DNA from: Agrococcus beijingensis | GTDB lineage: Bacteria; Actinomycetota; Actinomycetes; Actinomycetales; Microbacteriaceae | DNA: 64,000 nt | Direction of reading: 5' to 3' | Assembly (NCBI RefSeq): GCF_030758955.1 | Contig: NZ_CP132360.1 | Location: forward strand, 201,467 to 265,466 | In this document: piece after piece, positions 40,195-48,365 of the stretch | Position numbering within the stretch: the first letter of the stretch is position 1 | Layout of the letters: every line of letters begins with the position of its first letter | The notes under the pieces: generated by a model | What the model saw: the letters and a program-made list of their open reading frames with translations, nothing else | The model's database searches: none | Told to the model about the DNA's origin: nothing | Made by a program: the position numbers and the translations under genes

Positions 40195-40204
40195 GGAGGC
40201 GGTC

Positions 40205-41233
40205 CTACTGGAAGAGCTCATTGAAGGTCGCGACCGCATCGGCCTTCGTGGCGGCGATGACCTCGAGGTCGGGGTTCAGGAGCGCGATGTCGCTCATCGC
40301 CGGTGCGCCCTCGGGCGTGCCGACGTCGCCGCGCACGGGCAGGTAGGCCTGCTCGACCGCGATCGTCTGGCCCTCGACGCTGACCAGGAAGTCGACGAAC
40401 GCCTGCGCGGCGTCGGCCTCGTCGGTGCTGGCGAAGACGCCGGCGGGCTGGCTGACGAAGGGCACGCCCTCCGACGGGTACGAGACCGCGATGGGCGAGC
40501 CCGCGGCCGCGAGGTCGCGCACGAGGTAGTCGACGACCACGCCGACGGGCTGCGCGCCGCTGGCGATCGCCTGCGACGTGGGGCCGTTGCTGTCGACGAT
40601 GACCGGCTCGTTGGCCGCCAGCGCCGTCAGCCACGCCTCGCCCAGCTCGGCCTCGTCGAGCCAGACGGCCGCGTTGAAGGCCGCGGCGCCCGAGACGTCC
40701 GGGTTCGGCATCACGAGCCGGTCGGCGTACGCCGGGTCGGTCAGCTCCTGCCACGACGCGGGCGGGGCGTCGACGACGTCGGTGTTGTAGGCGATGACGG
40801 TGGGGATGATCCGGGTGCCCACGTAGAAGCCCTCGGGGTCGACGACGGCGGGGTCGAGCGCGTCGACGTCGGCGGTGTCGAGCTCGAGCAGCAGGCCGTC
40901 GGCGGCGAAGCCCTCGAAGGTGGGAGCGTCGGCGGCGAGCAGCACGTCGGCCTGCACCTCGCCCGTGGCGCGCTCCGACTCGATGCGGGCGTTCAGGTCA
41001 CCGGTGCCGGCGCGGAAGACCTCGACCGTGATCTCGGGACGCCGCTCGTTGAAGGCTGCGACGATCTGGTCGATCTTCTCCTGCGGCTCCGAGGTGTAGA
41101 GGGTGATGCTGGCGGGGGCCGCGTCGGCAGTCGCCGACTCGGTGGCGGCGGGGCCGGCGTCGGCCTGGCTGCAGCCGGCGAGCACGAGGGCGCTGGCGGC
41201 GAGCGCGGCGAGGGCGCTGGTCTTGCGGTGCAT
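40205..41233 (-). CDS. ABC transporter solute-binding lipoprotein (FbpA/PhnS-like)
   Basis: 342 residues. A signal peptide ends in the lipobox LAGC with Cys21; the mature part is a type II periplasmic-binding fold starting ITLYTSEPQEKIDQIVAAF with GTRIIPTVIAYNTD in the hinge region. The paired iron-binding tyrosines of FbpA are not obvious, so a non-iron cargo such as a phosphonate or sugar phosphate is possible. AAGGA precedes the ATG. First gene of the ABC operon, followed by the hairpin array. Confidence 0.87.
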   Translation of the reverse strand: MHRKTSALAALAASALVLAGCSQADAGPAATESATADAAPASITLYTSEPQEKIDQIVAAFNERRPEITVEVFRAGTGDLNARIESERATGEVQADVLLAADAPTFEGFAADGLLLELDTADVDALDPAVVDPEGFYVGTRIIPTVIAYNTDVVDAPPASWQELTDPAYADRLVMPNPDVSGAAAFNAAVWLDEAELGEAWLTALAANEPVIVDSNGPTSQAIASGAQPVGVVVDYLVRDLAAAGSPIAVSYPSEGVPFVSQPAGVFASTDEADAAQAFVDFLVSVEGQTIAVEQAYLPVRGDVGTPEGAPAMSDIALLNPDLEVIAATKADAVATFNELFQ

Positions 41234-41404
41234 GACGTTCCTTCTGCGAGGTCGATGGGACCCTGCCAGCGTCACGATCGCGCATGAACGCGCGGTGTCC
41301 CACGCCTGTCGCGCGGGCGACCGTCAGACGGCCATCGGGCTCGGCGGCGACGCCGTCGAGGCCCTGCTCGACTCGCTCGTCCTGCCTCGTGGAAGGAGGC
41401 AGAC

Positions 41405-41440
41405 GTCAGGGCGCGCACCGCGATGGCTGCGCGCCCTGAC
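41405..41440. terminator. Terminator of the secreted protein gene
   Basis: GTCAGGGCGCGC pairs perfectly with GCGCGCCCTGAC around a 12-nt loop, just downstream of the minus-strand gene ending at 41451. Confidence 0.8.
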
Positions 41441-41450
41441 GATGACGGGG

Positions 41451-43502
41451 CTACCGCACGGTCACGTTGGCCGTGACCTCGAGGGCGCCGAGCCTGGTGG
41501 TGACGATCACCGTGCTGCCCCTGGCGGTGTTGGTGGTGCGCAGCCGCCAGTCACCGGCGGCGTCCGGGATGGCCGTGCCGAGCACCACGCCGTTCGCGGC
41601 CCGCACCGTCACCTGGTTGCCCGACGGGATGCTGACCGTCCCGTCGATCCGCCATTCCGACTTGCGCGTGTCGAGCCTCGCGGAGGTGACGGTCACCACG
41701 TCGCGCAGGACGGAGACCGCCACCTCGTCCGTGGAGGTCGTCCCGTCGGCGCCGGTGGTGGTGAGGCGCAGCACGACGTCGCCGTCGGGCATGGTGAACG
41801 TCGGGCGCACGGCCGTGGCATCGCTCAGCGCGACCGCAGGACCGGAGACCAGGCTCCAGCTGTGGCCCGTGGCAGCGACGGACGCCGACCCGTCGAGCGT
41901 CACGACCGCTCCCCGCAGCGCCCGCTGGTCGGGCCCCGCGGCGGCGACCGAGGGAACCAGTGCCGGCTCCTGCGTGACGATGGTCACCTGCGCCGTGGCG
42001 GAGGCTCCGAACGAGCTGGAGACCGTGAGGGTCACCACGATCGACCGGTCGGCTTCGGCGGGTGCGGTGAAGCTCGTCGTCGAGCCTGTGTCCGTGGCGA
42101 GGACACCGCCGGACGTCGTCCAGGCGTAGCCCGCCACGTCGCCCAGCGAACCGGTGCCGTCCAGGGTGACGGTGGCACCCGGCGCGACGAACACGACCGG
42201 GTCAGTGCCCAGGGTCCCCGCGGTCGCCGGAGTGACCTGGACGTCGGCGTGCAGCTCGAGTCCCGCGTGGGCAGGGCCGTCCGACACCACGGGGGCCTGG
42301 TCCGAACCGCCGCCGTCCGAGGTCACGGTGACGCGGGCCGGCGGTGCGTCGGTCAGGAACGCGCCGACCCCGCTGAGCGTCGCCAGCGGATCCGTCGAGC
42401 TCGCGATGACCGTGAGGACGCCGCTGCTCGCTCCCGAAGCGTCCACGGTGCGCGTGAAGGTGGCGCTCGACACGGTGACCGCGTCGGTGACGTCGATGAC
42501 CTTCTCGGCCACCGGCACATCGCCGGCGTTGACGACGGTCACGGTCTGCGGCCGCTCCGCCGAACCGTACGACACCCGGGCGTAGTACTCGGTGCCGCTC
42601 GACGCCATGGGGGTGGTCGGCCAGAGCGAGCTGCTCTTGACCTGGAGGGCTTCGCCGGGCTGCGAGGTCGCGTGCACGTCGATCGTGCCGGTGGTCGGGT
42701 TGTAGACGGCGGCGACGGCGTCGAGCCCGGCATTGGTGGCGTACCGGCCCGACAGGCTGAACAGGTCCGTCCTCACGTCATCGGTGCCGCCGACGGCGCG
42801 GAAGTAGTTCTGGGCCGCGCCGCTGTCGTCGACCCAGACGCTGCCCGTGACGTCGTGCAGCACATCCGGGTCACCGATGTAGCCCTCGGGTGCGCCGCTC
42901 GTCCAGGTCAGGAACGGGCCGACGCGGCTCCGCAGCGCACCGGTGAAGTCGCCGGCAGCGCCGATGCCGACGTCCTCGACGAGGCGGGCGGAGCCCGTCC
43001 CGTCGGTGGTCAGGGTGTCGACGCCGTAGGGGTGCGTGAAGGTGTACGCGGTGTTGGGCAGGGCGTCGCGCACGACGATGCGGACGCGTCCGAAGGTGAC
43101 CTGCTCGCCGTCGACCGGCGCTTCGGTGTTGAACGTCGCCTCGAGCCCCGTGGTGAGCACGGCTCGGCCCGCGCCTCCGCCGACCGACAGCTCGGCTCCG
43201 GCGAGGAAGTAGAAGTGCTCCAGGGGGAAGTTGTCCGGCCAGGAGGTGCGTGCGAAGGGGTCCGGGACTTCGTCGGCGGGGATCGCGCAGAGCGGATCCT
43301 CCACCTGCAGGCAGCCCTCCAGCCGGACGCCGTTCGCGTCCTCGTACCAGGTGGGGAACCCATGGACCGGGTCGGTCGGGCCCACCGTGACGGGATGGTT
43401 GGTGGCGCCGGGCGCCAGAGCCGCCTGTGCCGCCACTCCCGTCCCCAACAGGGCGAGCGCCACGACGCCGGCGATTGCAGTTGTTCGTACTCGGGTCAAC
43501 AC
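41451..43502 (-). CDS. Secreted multidomain protein with Ig/PKD-like repeats
   Basis: 683 residues. A signal peptide (hydrophobic IAGVVALALLGTG, cleavage after AQA near residue 27) is followed by a 300-residue domain containing DPVHGFPTWYEDANGVRLEGC, two cysteines and FPDNFPLEHFYF, seen in uncharacterised bacterial surface proteins. Then come Ig/PKD-like domains (VTLDGTGSLGDVAGYAWTTSGG; VTLDGSASVAATGHSWSLVSGP) and a C-terminal beta-rich module. No anchor or catalytic site is evident. GGAG lies before the GTG; an ATG 48 nt upstream is an alternative. The gene lacks the GGATGCG heptamer common elsewhere. Confidence 0.75.
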   Translation of the reverse strand: MLTRVRTTAIAGVVALALLGTGVAAQAALAPGATNHPVTVGPTDPVHGFPTWYEDANGVRLEGCLQVEDPLCAIPADEVPDPFARTSWPDNFPLEHFYFLAGAELSVGGGAGRAVLTTGLEATFNTEAPVDGEQVTFGRVRIVVRDALPNTAYTFTHPYGVDTLTTDGTGSARLVEDVGIGAAGDFTGALRSRVGPFLTWTSGAPEGYIGDPDVLHDVTGSVWVDDSGAAQNYFRAVGGTDDVRTDLFSLSGRYATNAGLDAVAAVYNPTTGTIDVHATSQPGEALQVKSSSLWPTTPMASSGTEYYARVSYGSAERPQTVTVVNAGDVPVAEKVIDVTDAVTVSSATFTRTVDASGASSGVLTVIASSTDPLATLSGVGAFLTDAPPARVTVTSDGGGSDQAPVVSDGPAHAGLELHADVQVTPATAGTLGTDPVVFVAPGATVTLDGTGSLGDVAGYAWTTSGGVLATDTGSTTSFTAPAEADRSIVVTLTVSSSFGASATAQVTIVTQEPALVPSVAAAGPDQRALRGAVVTLDGSASVAATGHSWSLVSGPAVALSDATAVRPTFTMPDGDVVLRLTTTGADGTTSTDEVAVSVLRDVVTVTSARLDTRKSEWRIDGTVSIPSGNQVTVRAANGVVLGTAIPDAAGDWRLRTTNTARGSTVIVTTRLGALEVTANVTVR

Positions 43503-43639
43503 GGTCGCTCCATTCGTTCGGCGGAAGTCGCAGAGCTGCGCGACGTCCACGCTGGCAACGGTGGATGCGGGCGCTTGGAATTTCCTTGTGCTTCCCGAAC
43601 GCCGTTACTGGAGCGGCCTCGGACTCCGGCAGATCCGGA

Positions 43640-44359
43640 TCAGCGCTGCAGGCCGTAGCGCTCGGCGAAGCGGGCGAGGATCGCCTGCGGATGCTCGACG
43701 TGCGCCGCGCGCCCCGCGGCGATCAGGTCGTCGACCTCCTCGGGCGAGAAGTAGCCGTGATCGCGGTACACGCGGATGCGCTGCTCGAGGCCGTCAGCGT
43801 CGAGCTCGGGATGGAACTGGGTCGCCACCACGTGCTGCCCGATGCGCACCATGTGCACGCACGCGGCCGAGACCGCCAGCAGCGTCGAGCCCTCCGGCGC
43901 CTCGGCGATGCCCTCCTTGTGGCCGCCGAACGCGGTGAAGGCCCTCGGCAGGCCGTCGGTCAGCCAGTCCTGCCCGACGAGGCTCAGCTCGACCGGCGCC
44001 ACCGACTCGGCGATGCCGCGCACCATGCGCCCGCCGAGCGCGTGCACGACCGCGCCCAGCCCGAGGCACGCGCCCAGGTAGGGGATGTCGTCGCGGATCA
44101 CTCGGGTGGCGAGGTCGGTGAGCCAGGTGATCGTCTCGGCGTGCGCGCGGGGCCGCCCGTGCTCGTCGCTGAAGTTCGCCGGGCCGCCGCCGATGAGCAC
44201 GGCGTCGACGGTGTCGAGCTCGATCGGCGGGCGCTCGCGGTCGAGCCGCACGCGCTGGACGCGCGCCTGGTCGAGCCGCCCGAAGCGCAGCATCGCCTCG
44301 AGCTCGGCCTCGGCGACCTCGTCCTCCGGTCGCGACTGGACGATCAGGATCTGGCGCAT
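43640..44359 (-). CDS. Class I glutamine amidotransferase-like protein
   Basis: 239 residues. The nucleophile Cys98 in YLGACLGLG and the His-Glu pair in VVATQFHPELD form the GATase triad; IGGGPANFSDE is the oxyanion-side loop. It resembles free-standing GMP-synthase-like GATases that act as gamma-glutamyl hydrolases or unknown amidotransferases. It overlaps the tag gene by 16 nt and is likely cotranscribed with it. Confidence 0.85.
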   Translation of the reverse strand: MRQILIVQSRPEDEVAEAELEAMLRFGRLDQARVQRVRLDRERPPIELDTVDAVLIGGGPANFSDEHGRPRAHAETITWLTDLATRVIRDDIPYLGACLGLGAVVHALGGRMVRGIAESVAPVELSLVGQDWLTDGLPRAFTAFGGHKEGIAEAPEGSTLLAVSAACVHMVRIGQHVVATQFHPELDADGLEQRIRVYRDHGYFSPEEVDDLIAAGRAAHVEHPQAILARFAERYGLQR

Positions 44360-45012
44360 GGCTCGCGCTCCTTCATCTCGGGATGCCCGCCTCGGCCGTG
44401 CCGCCCCCCGGTGGTGGAGGACTCGGCCGCCCAGACGCCGCTGGAGCCCCGCCGGTGCGAGCCGAGCAGGTGGGTGTCGACGATCCCGACGGCCTCCATC
44501 AGCGCGAACATCGTCGTCGGCCCCACGTGCGCGAAGCCGCGGCGCTTGAGCTCCTTCGACAGCGCGAGCGACTCCGGCGACTGCGTGGGCACGTCGGCGT
44601 ACGAGGCGGGCGCCGGCGTCGCCGTGGGCTGGAACGACCAGATGAGCGCAGCGAGGCCCTCCTGCTCGCGCAGCCCCACCGTCGCCCGCGCGTTCTGGAT
44701 CGTGGCGTCGATCTTGCGGCGGTTGCGCACGATGCCGGCATCGGCCATCAGCCTGACGACGTCCGCCTCGTCGAAGCGGGCCACCGCATCCGCCTCGAAG
44801 TGCCGGAAGGCGGCGCGGAACGCGGGGCGCTTGCGCAGGATCGTCGCCCACGAGAGCCCCGACTGGAAGGCCTCGAGCGAGAGCCGCTCGAACAGCCCCG
44901 TCTCGTCGCGCACCGGCATGCCCCACTCGGTGTCGTAGTAGTCGCGCAGCATCGCGTCGGTCGCCGCCCAGGCGGGCCGGGCGAGGCCGTCGTCGCCCAC
45001 GATCAGGTGCAT
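44344..45012 (-). CDS. tag: DNA-3-methyladenine glycosylase I
   Basis: 222 residues. YYDTEWGMPVRDETGLFERLSLEAFQSGLSW is the core Tag signature and FAHVGPTTMFALMEAVGIVDTH closes the fold with zinc-binding residues. It removes 3-methyladenine from DNA. The first Tag cysteine, usually in the RCxW segment near the N-terminus, is replaced here by RPAW. TAGCCT at 45025-45020 ends 7 nt before the ATG (leaderless). The C-terminus has a Gly/His/Ser-rich tail. Confidence 0.9.
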   Translation of the reverse strand: MHLIVGDDGLARPAWAATDAMLRDYYDTEWGMPVRDETGLFERLSLEAFQSGLSWATILRKRPAFRAAFRHFEADAVARFDEADVVRLMADAGIVRNRRKIDATIQNARATVGLREQEGLAALIWSFQPTATPAPASYADVPTQSPESLALSKELKRRGFAHVGPTTMFALMEAVGIVDTHLLGSHRRGSSGVWAAESSTTGGRHGRGGHPEMKEREPCARS

Positions 45013-45047
45013 GCCAGCCAGGCTAGCGGCGTCCATAGGATTGGCCG
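45013..45047. promoter_or_regulatory. 35-bp divergent promoter between tag and azlC
   Basis: TAGCCT (minus strand, 45025-45020) and TAGGAT (plus strand, 45036-45041) are the -10-like boxes of two leaderless genes. They are only 10 bp apart, so RNA polymerase bound at one would cover the other. Confidence 0.5.
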
Positions 45048-45800
45048 GTGCGAGCTGATGCAGAGGCCACAGGGCAGACGGATGCGGTCCGTCGCGCCTG
45101 GCGGGCGGGCGTCAGCGTGACGGTGGCCACCAGCGCCTACGGACTCTCGTTCGGGGCGCTCTCGATCGCGTCGGGCCTCGACCTCTGGCAGACCATGGTG
45201 CTGAGCGCCCTGATGTTCTCGGGCGGCTCGCAGTTCGCCTTCATCGGCGTGATCGCCGCGGGCGGCGGCATCGCCGGCGTCGCCAGCGCGGCCATGCTGG
45301 GGCTGCGCAACGCGCTCTACGGCATGAGCATGCGGCGCGTGGTGCAGCCGCGCGGGGCGCTGCTGCCGCTGGCCGCTCACGTGACCATCGACGAGTCGAC
45401 CGCCGTCGCGCTCGCGCAGACCGAGCCTCGCGCGCAGCGCACGGGGTTCTGGGTGACGGGCGTCGGCATCTACCTGGGCTGGAACCTCGCGACCCTCGCC
45501 GGCGCGCTGCTGGGCGACCTGCTCGGCGACCCGAAGCAGTGGGGGCTCGACGCGGCAGCTGCCGCCGCGTTCGTCGGCCTGCTGTGGCCGCGGCTCAAGG
45601 CGCGGCAGGCGATCGCGGTGGCCGCCGGCAGCGCCGTCGTGGCGACCGCGCTGCTGCCGGTGCTGCCGGCCGGCATGCCGGTGATCGTGGCGGCAGCGGT
45701 GGGCGTGCTCGTGGGCCTGACGAACTGGCTCGGCCCGAAGCACGAGTCGCGCCTGCCCGATCCCGGTGGGCAGCCGCATCCGAAGGGGCAGCACGCGTGA
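45048..45800 (+). CDS. azlC: Branched-chain amino acid exporter large subunit, AzlC family
   Basis: 250 residues with about seven membrane helices. SAYGLSFGALSIASGL and LMFSGGSQFAFIGVI near the N-terminus, then GLRNALYGMSM and HVTIDESTA are AzlC/BrnF signatures. With AzlD it exports branched-chain amino acids or related azaleucine-type compounds. GTG start with leaderless spacing. The stop overlaps azlD by GTGA. Confidence 0.92.
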   Translation: MRADAEATGQTDAVRRAWRAGVSVTVATSAYGLSFGALSIASGLDLWQTMVLSALMFSGGSQFAFIGVIAAGGGIAGVASAAMLGLRNALYGMSMRRVVQPRGALLPLAAHVTIDESTAVALAQTEPRAQRTGFWVTGVGIYLGWNLATLAGALLGDLLGDPKQWGLDAAAAAAFVGLLWPRLKARQAIAVAAGSAVVATALLPVLPAGMPVIVAAAVGVLVGLTNWLGPKHESRLPDPGGQPHPKGQHA

Positions 45801-46111
45801 CCCTGTGGCACCTGATCCTGCTGGCGAGCATCGCGGTGCTCGCGATCAAGCTCGTCGGCTACGCCGTGCCGCCGCGGCTGTTCGAGCGCCCGCGGCCCAG
45901 GCGCACGCTCGAGCTGCTGACGGTGTCGCTGCTCGCGGGCCTCGTCGCCGTGCAGACGCTCGGGGCGGGCGCGGCGGTGGTGCTCGACGCGAGGATCCCC
46001 GCGGTGGCGGTCGCCGCGGGCCTGTTCGCGGTGCGCGCGCCGTTCATCGTCGCGGTGCTCGGGGCGGCCGTGACGGCTGCGCTGCTGCGCGCGTTCGCCG
46101 GGTTCGCGTGA
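45797..46111 (+). CDS. azlD: Branched-chain amino acid exporter small subunit, AzlD family
   Basis: 104 residues, three to four helices. The pattern LVGYAVPPRLFERPRPRRTLELL and the helical C-terminus fit AzlD/BrnE, obligate partner of AzlC. It begins with a GTG overlapping the azlC stop by 4 nt, so the subunits are translationally coupled. Confidence 0.9.
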   Translation: MTLWHLILLASIAVLAIKLVGYAVPPRLFERPRPRRTLELLTVSLLAGLVAVQTLGAGAAVVLDARIPAVAVAAGLFAVRAPFIVAVLGAAVTAALLRAFAGFA

Positions 46112-46116
46112 CGGCC

Positions 46117-46133
46117 CCGCGAGCCCCTCGCGG
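46117..46133 (+). terminator. Short hairpin after azlD
   Basis: CCGCGAG pairs with CTCGCGG around a CCC loop, 6 bp past the azlD stop, followed by TTCGCT. Confidence 0.5.
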
Positions 46134-46138
46134 TTCGC

Positions 46139-46202
46139 TATGGTTGCCTCTCGAGATCGATCCGCCAGACCGGGCTGGAGCACAGCCTCGAGTCGCTATG
46201 CT
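46139..46202 (+). promoter_or_regulatory. Two candidate -10 boxes before the FHA gene
   Basis: TATGGT (46139-46144) and TATGCT (46197-46202) are each preceded by the same TCGC. The second gives a leader of about 40 nt with GGAGG before the ATG at 46251. Confidence 0.4.
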
Positions 46203-46250
46203 GAACGGCACTCGCCAGCGCCGCTGGCCCATCCGCGTGGAGGAAACCGC

Positions 46251-46694
46251 ATGACCGAGCACGACGGCCCCGACGCCGAGAGCACGCAGTCGTGGGGTGA
46301 CGACTACCGTGCCCAGCTCGCGTCGATGCTCTCGGGCACGAGCCCCGAGGACCGCGAGGCGGTCGCCTCGCTGCCGTCGGGCTCGGCGATCCTCGTCGTG
46401 CGCCGCGGCCCGAACGTGGGCGCGCGCTTCCTGCTCGACCAGGACTCCACCATCGCCGGCCGCCACCCCGACGCCGACATCTTCCTCGACGACGTCACCG
46501 TCTCGCGCCGCCATGCAGAGTTCCAGCGCTCGGGCACGTCGTTCGAGCTGCGCGACCTCGGCTCGCTGAACGGCACGTACTTCGAAGGCGAGCGCGTCGA
46601 CCACGTGGCGCTCCAGGACGGCGCGGAGGTGCAGGTCGGCAAGTTCCGCCTCACCTTCTACCGCTCACGGCTCGACCTCGAGCCACGGCAGTGA
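46251..46694 (+). CDS. FHA-domain protein, GarA/OdhI-like
   Basis: 147 residues. The forkhead-associated domain (GRHPDADIFLDDVTVSRRHAEF, SLNGTYFEGERV) spans residues 50-140. The N-terminal ESTQSWGDDYRAQL aligns with the phosphorylation segment of GarA/OdhI, placing Thr12 and Ser11 where kinases act. These proteins inhibit 2-oxoglutarate dehydrogenase and switch glutamate metabolism when unphosphorylated. Two MerR genes follow as in mycobacteria. The next gene overlaps by GTGA. Confidence 0.88.
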   Translation: MTEHDGPDAESTQSWGDDYRAQLASMLSGTSPEDREAVASLPSGSAILVVRRGPNVGARFLLDQDSTIAGRHPDADIFLDDVTVSRRHAEFQRSGTSFELRDLGSLNGTYFEGERVDHVALQDGAEVQVGKFRLTFYRSRLDLEPRQ

Positions 46695-47380
46695 GCGCCC
46701 AGGCCCAGCCCGCGCGCAAGGCCGCCGCGCTCCTGTCGATCGGGCAGGTGCTCGCGAAGCTCGGCCCGGAGTTCCCCGACCTGTCGCCGTCGAAGCTGCG
46801 CTTCCTCGAGGACCAGGGGCTCATCTCGCCCCAGCGCACCGCCTCCGGCTACCGCAAGTTCGACGCCGCCGACCTCGAGCGGCTGCGCTACATCCTCACG
46901 CTGCAGCGCGACCACTACCTGCCGCTGAAGGTCATCCTCGGTCACCTCGACGACATCGATGCGGGCCGGTCGCCGCAGATCCCTGGCGCCAACGTGCGCG
47001 TCGAGGCGCCGTCGATCCTGGGGGCGGAGCGCCGGCTGACGCGCGCCGAGCTGCAGGCCGAGTCGGGCGCCACGAAGCAGCTGCTCGCCGATGCGCTGTC
47101 GGCGCAGCTGGTGCCGGGCGCCGAGCCGTTCGGCGAGGCGGCGCTGCACGCCATGCGCGCGCTCGTCGAGCTGCAGCGGTTCGGCATCGAGCCGCGGCAC
47201 CTGCGCGGCATGCGCCAGTCGGCGCAGCGCGAGGCCGCACTGATCGAGTCGGCGCTGACGCCCATCCGCGGCCGGCGCGAGACGGGCAGCCAGGCGAAGG
47301 CGGCCGAGGCGGCACGCGACCTGGCCGGTCAGATCCAGGCGGTCCGCGACCTCCTGACCCGCGACGCGCTCGGCGCGTAG
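46691..47380 (+). CDS. MerR-family regulator, FtsR-like (Rv1828 type)
   Basis: 229 residues. A MerR winged helix (LSPSKLRFLEDQGLISPQRTASGYRKF) at residues 17-75 is followed by a long helical C-terminal region. In the related genus Corynebacterium the orthologous protein activates ftsZ. It is coupled to the FHA gene by a 4-nt overlap. The bifunctional nuclease gene usually found between the two MerR genes in mycobacteria is missing. Confidence 0.85.
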   Translation: MSAQAQPARKAAALLSIGQVLAKLGPEFPDLSPSKLRFLEDQGLISPQRTASGYRKFDAADLERLRYILTLQRDHYLPLKVILGHLDDIDAGRSPQIPGANVRVEAPSILGAERRLTRAELQAESGATKQLLADALSAQLVPGAEPFGEAALHAMRALVELQRFGIEPRHLRGMRQSAQREAALIESALTPIRGRRETGSQAKAAEAARDLAGQIQAVRDLLTRDALGA

Positions 47381-47390
47381 CCGGCAGGCG

Positions 47391-47419
47391 CGCCCTGCCC
47401 GCTCGTGGGCGGCAGGGCG
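47391..47419 (+). terminator. Terminator after the FtsR-like gene
   Basis: CGCCCTGCC pairs with GGCAGGGCG around an 11-nt loop, 11 bp after the stop. Confidence 0.65.
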
Positions 47420-47519
47420 TAGACTCGCCCCGACACGCCGCGCCGATCATCGGTTGCACGGGATGAGCGTGGAGCCTCGATACGGTGAGGCTCAACACTC
47501 AACCTTGACTTGAAGGTTG
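47420..47519 (+). promoter_or_regulatory. Promoter region and 20-bp palindromic operator of the second MerR gene
   Basis: TAGACT (47420-47425) and TACGGT (47481-47486) are -10-like boxes. At 47500-47519 CAACCTT and AAGGTTG form a perfect 7-bp inverted repeat around GACTTG, the size and symmetry of a MerR operator, 24 bp before the ATG at 47543. It suggests autoregulation. Confidence 0.6.
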
Positions 47520-47542
47520 CGGCACTCCTGAAGGGATCGGCG

Positions 47543-48103
<561 letters not shown>

Positions 48104-48109
<6 letters not shown>

Positions 48110-48201
48110 CCCTGACGGCCTGAGTCTGACGGCCAGCGCCTGACGGCCAGCGCCTGACGACCAGCGCCTGACGGCCTGAACCTGACGGCCTGAGCCTGAC
48201 G
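48104..48201. repeat. 14-bp minisatellite, seven units, spanning a stop codon
   Basis: Units of the type GCCTGAGTCTGACG start at 48104, 48118, 48132, 48146, 48160, 48174 and 48188. The first includes the TGA (48107-48109) of the MerR gene; most later units keep a TGA at the same place. The rest of the gap to 48365 shows nothing recognisable. Confidence 0.85.
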
Positions 48202-48365
48202 GCCCCCTGACCGCGGTCGCGCCGTCCGAGCGCGTCGTCACGTCCCGCGGGCAGCTGGTCGCGCAGTGCGGCGGCTCGCCGACGGCGCGGTCGTCGCGCA
48301 CGGATAGCCGCGCTCTGGAGCCCGCATCGCCTCGCTCTGAGGCGCGTGGTGGAGGGCTCGCGCCG

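Noticed and set aside
39245..41287. Long + strand reading frame of 680 codons through the array and binding-protein gene
   Set aside because: It is antisense to two clear ABC genes and exists because GC-rich DNA lacks stop codons in several frames.
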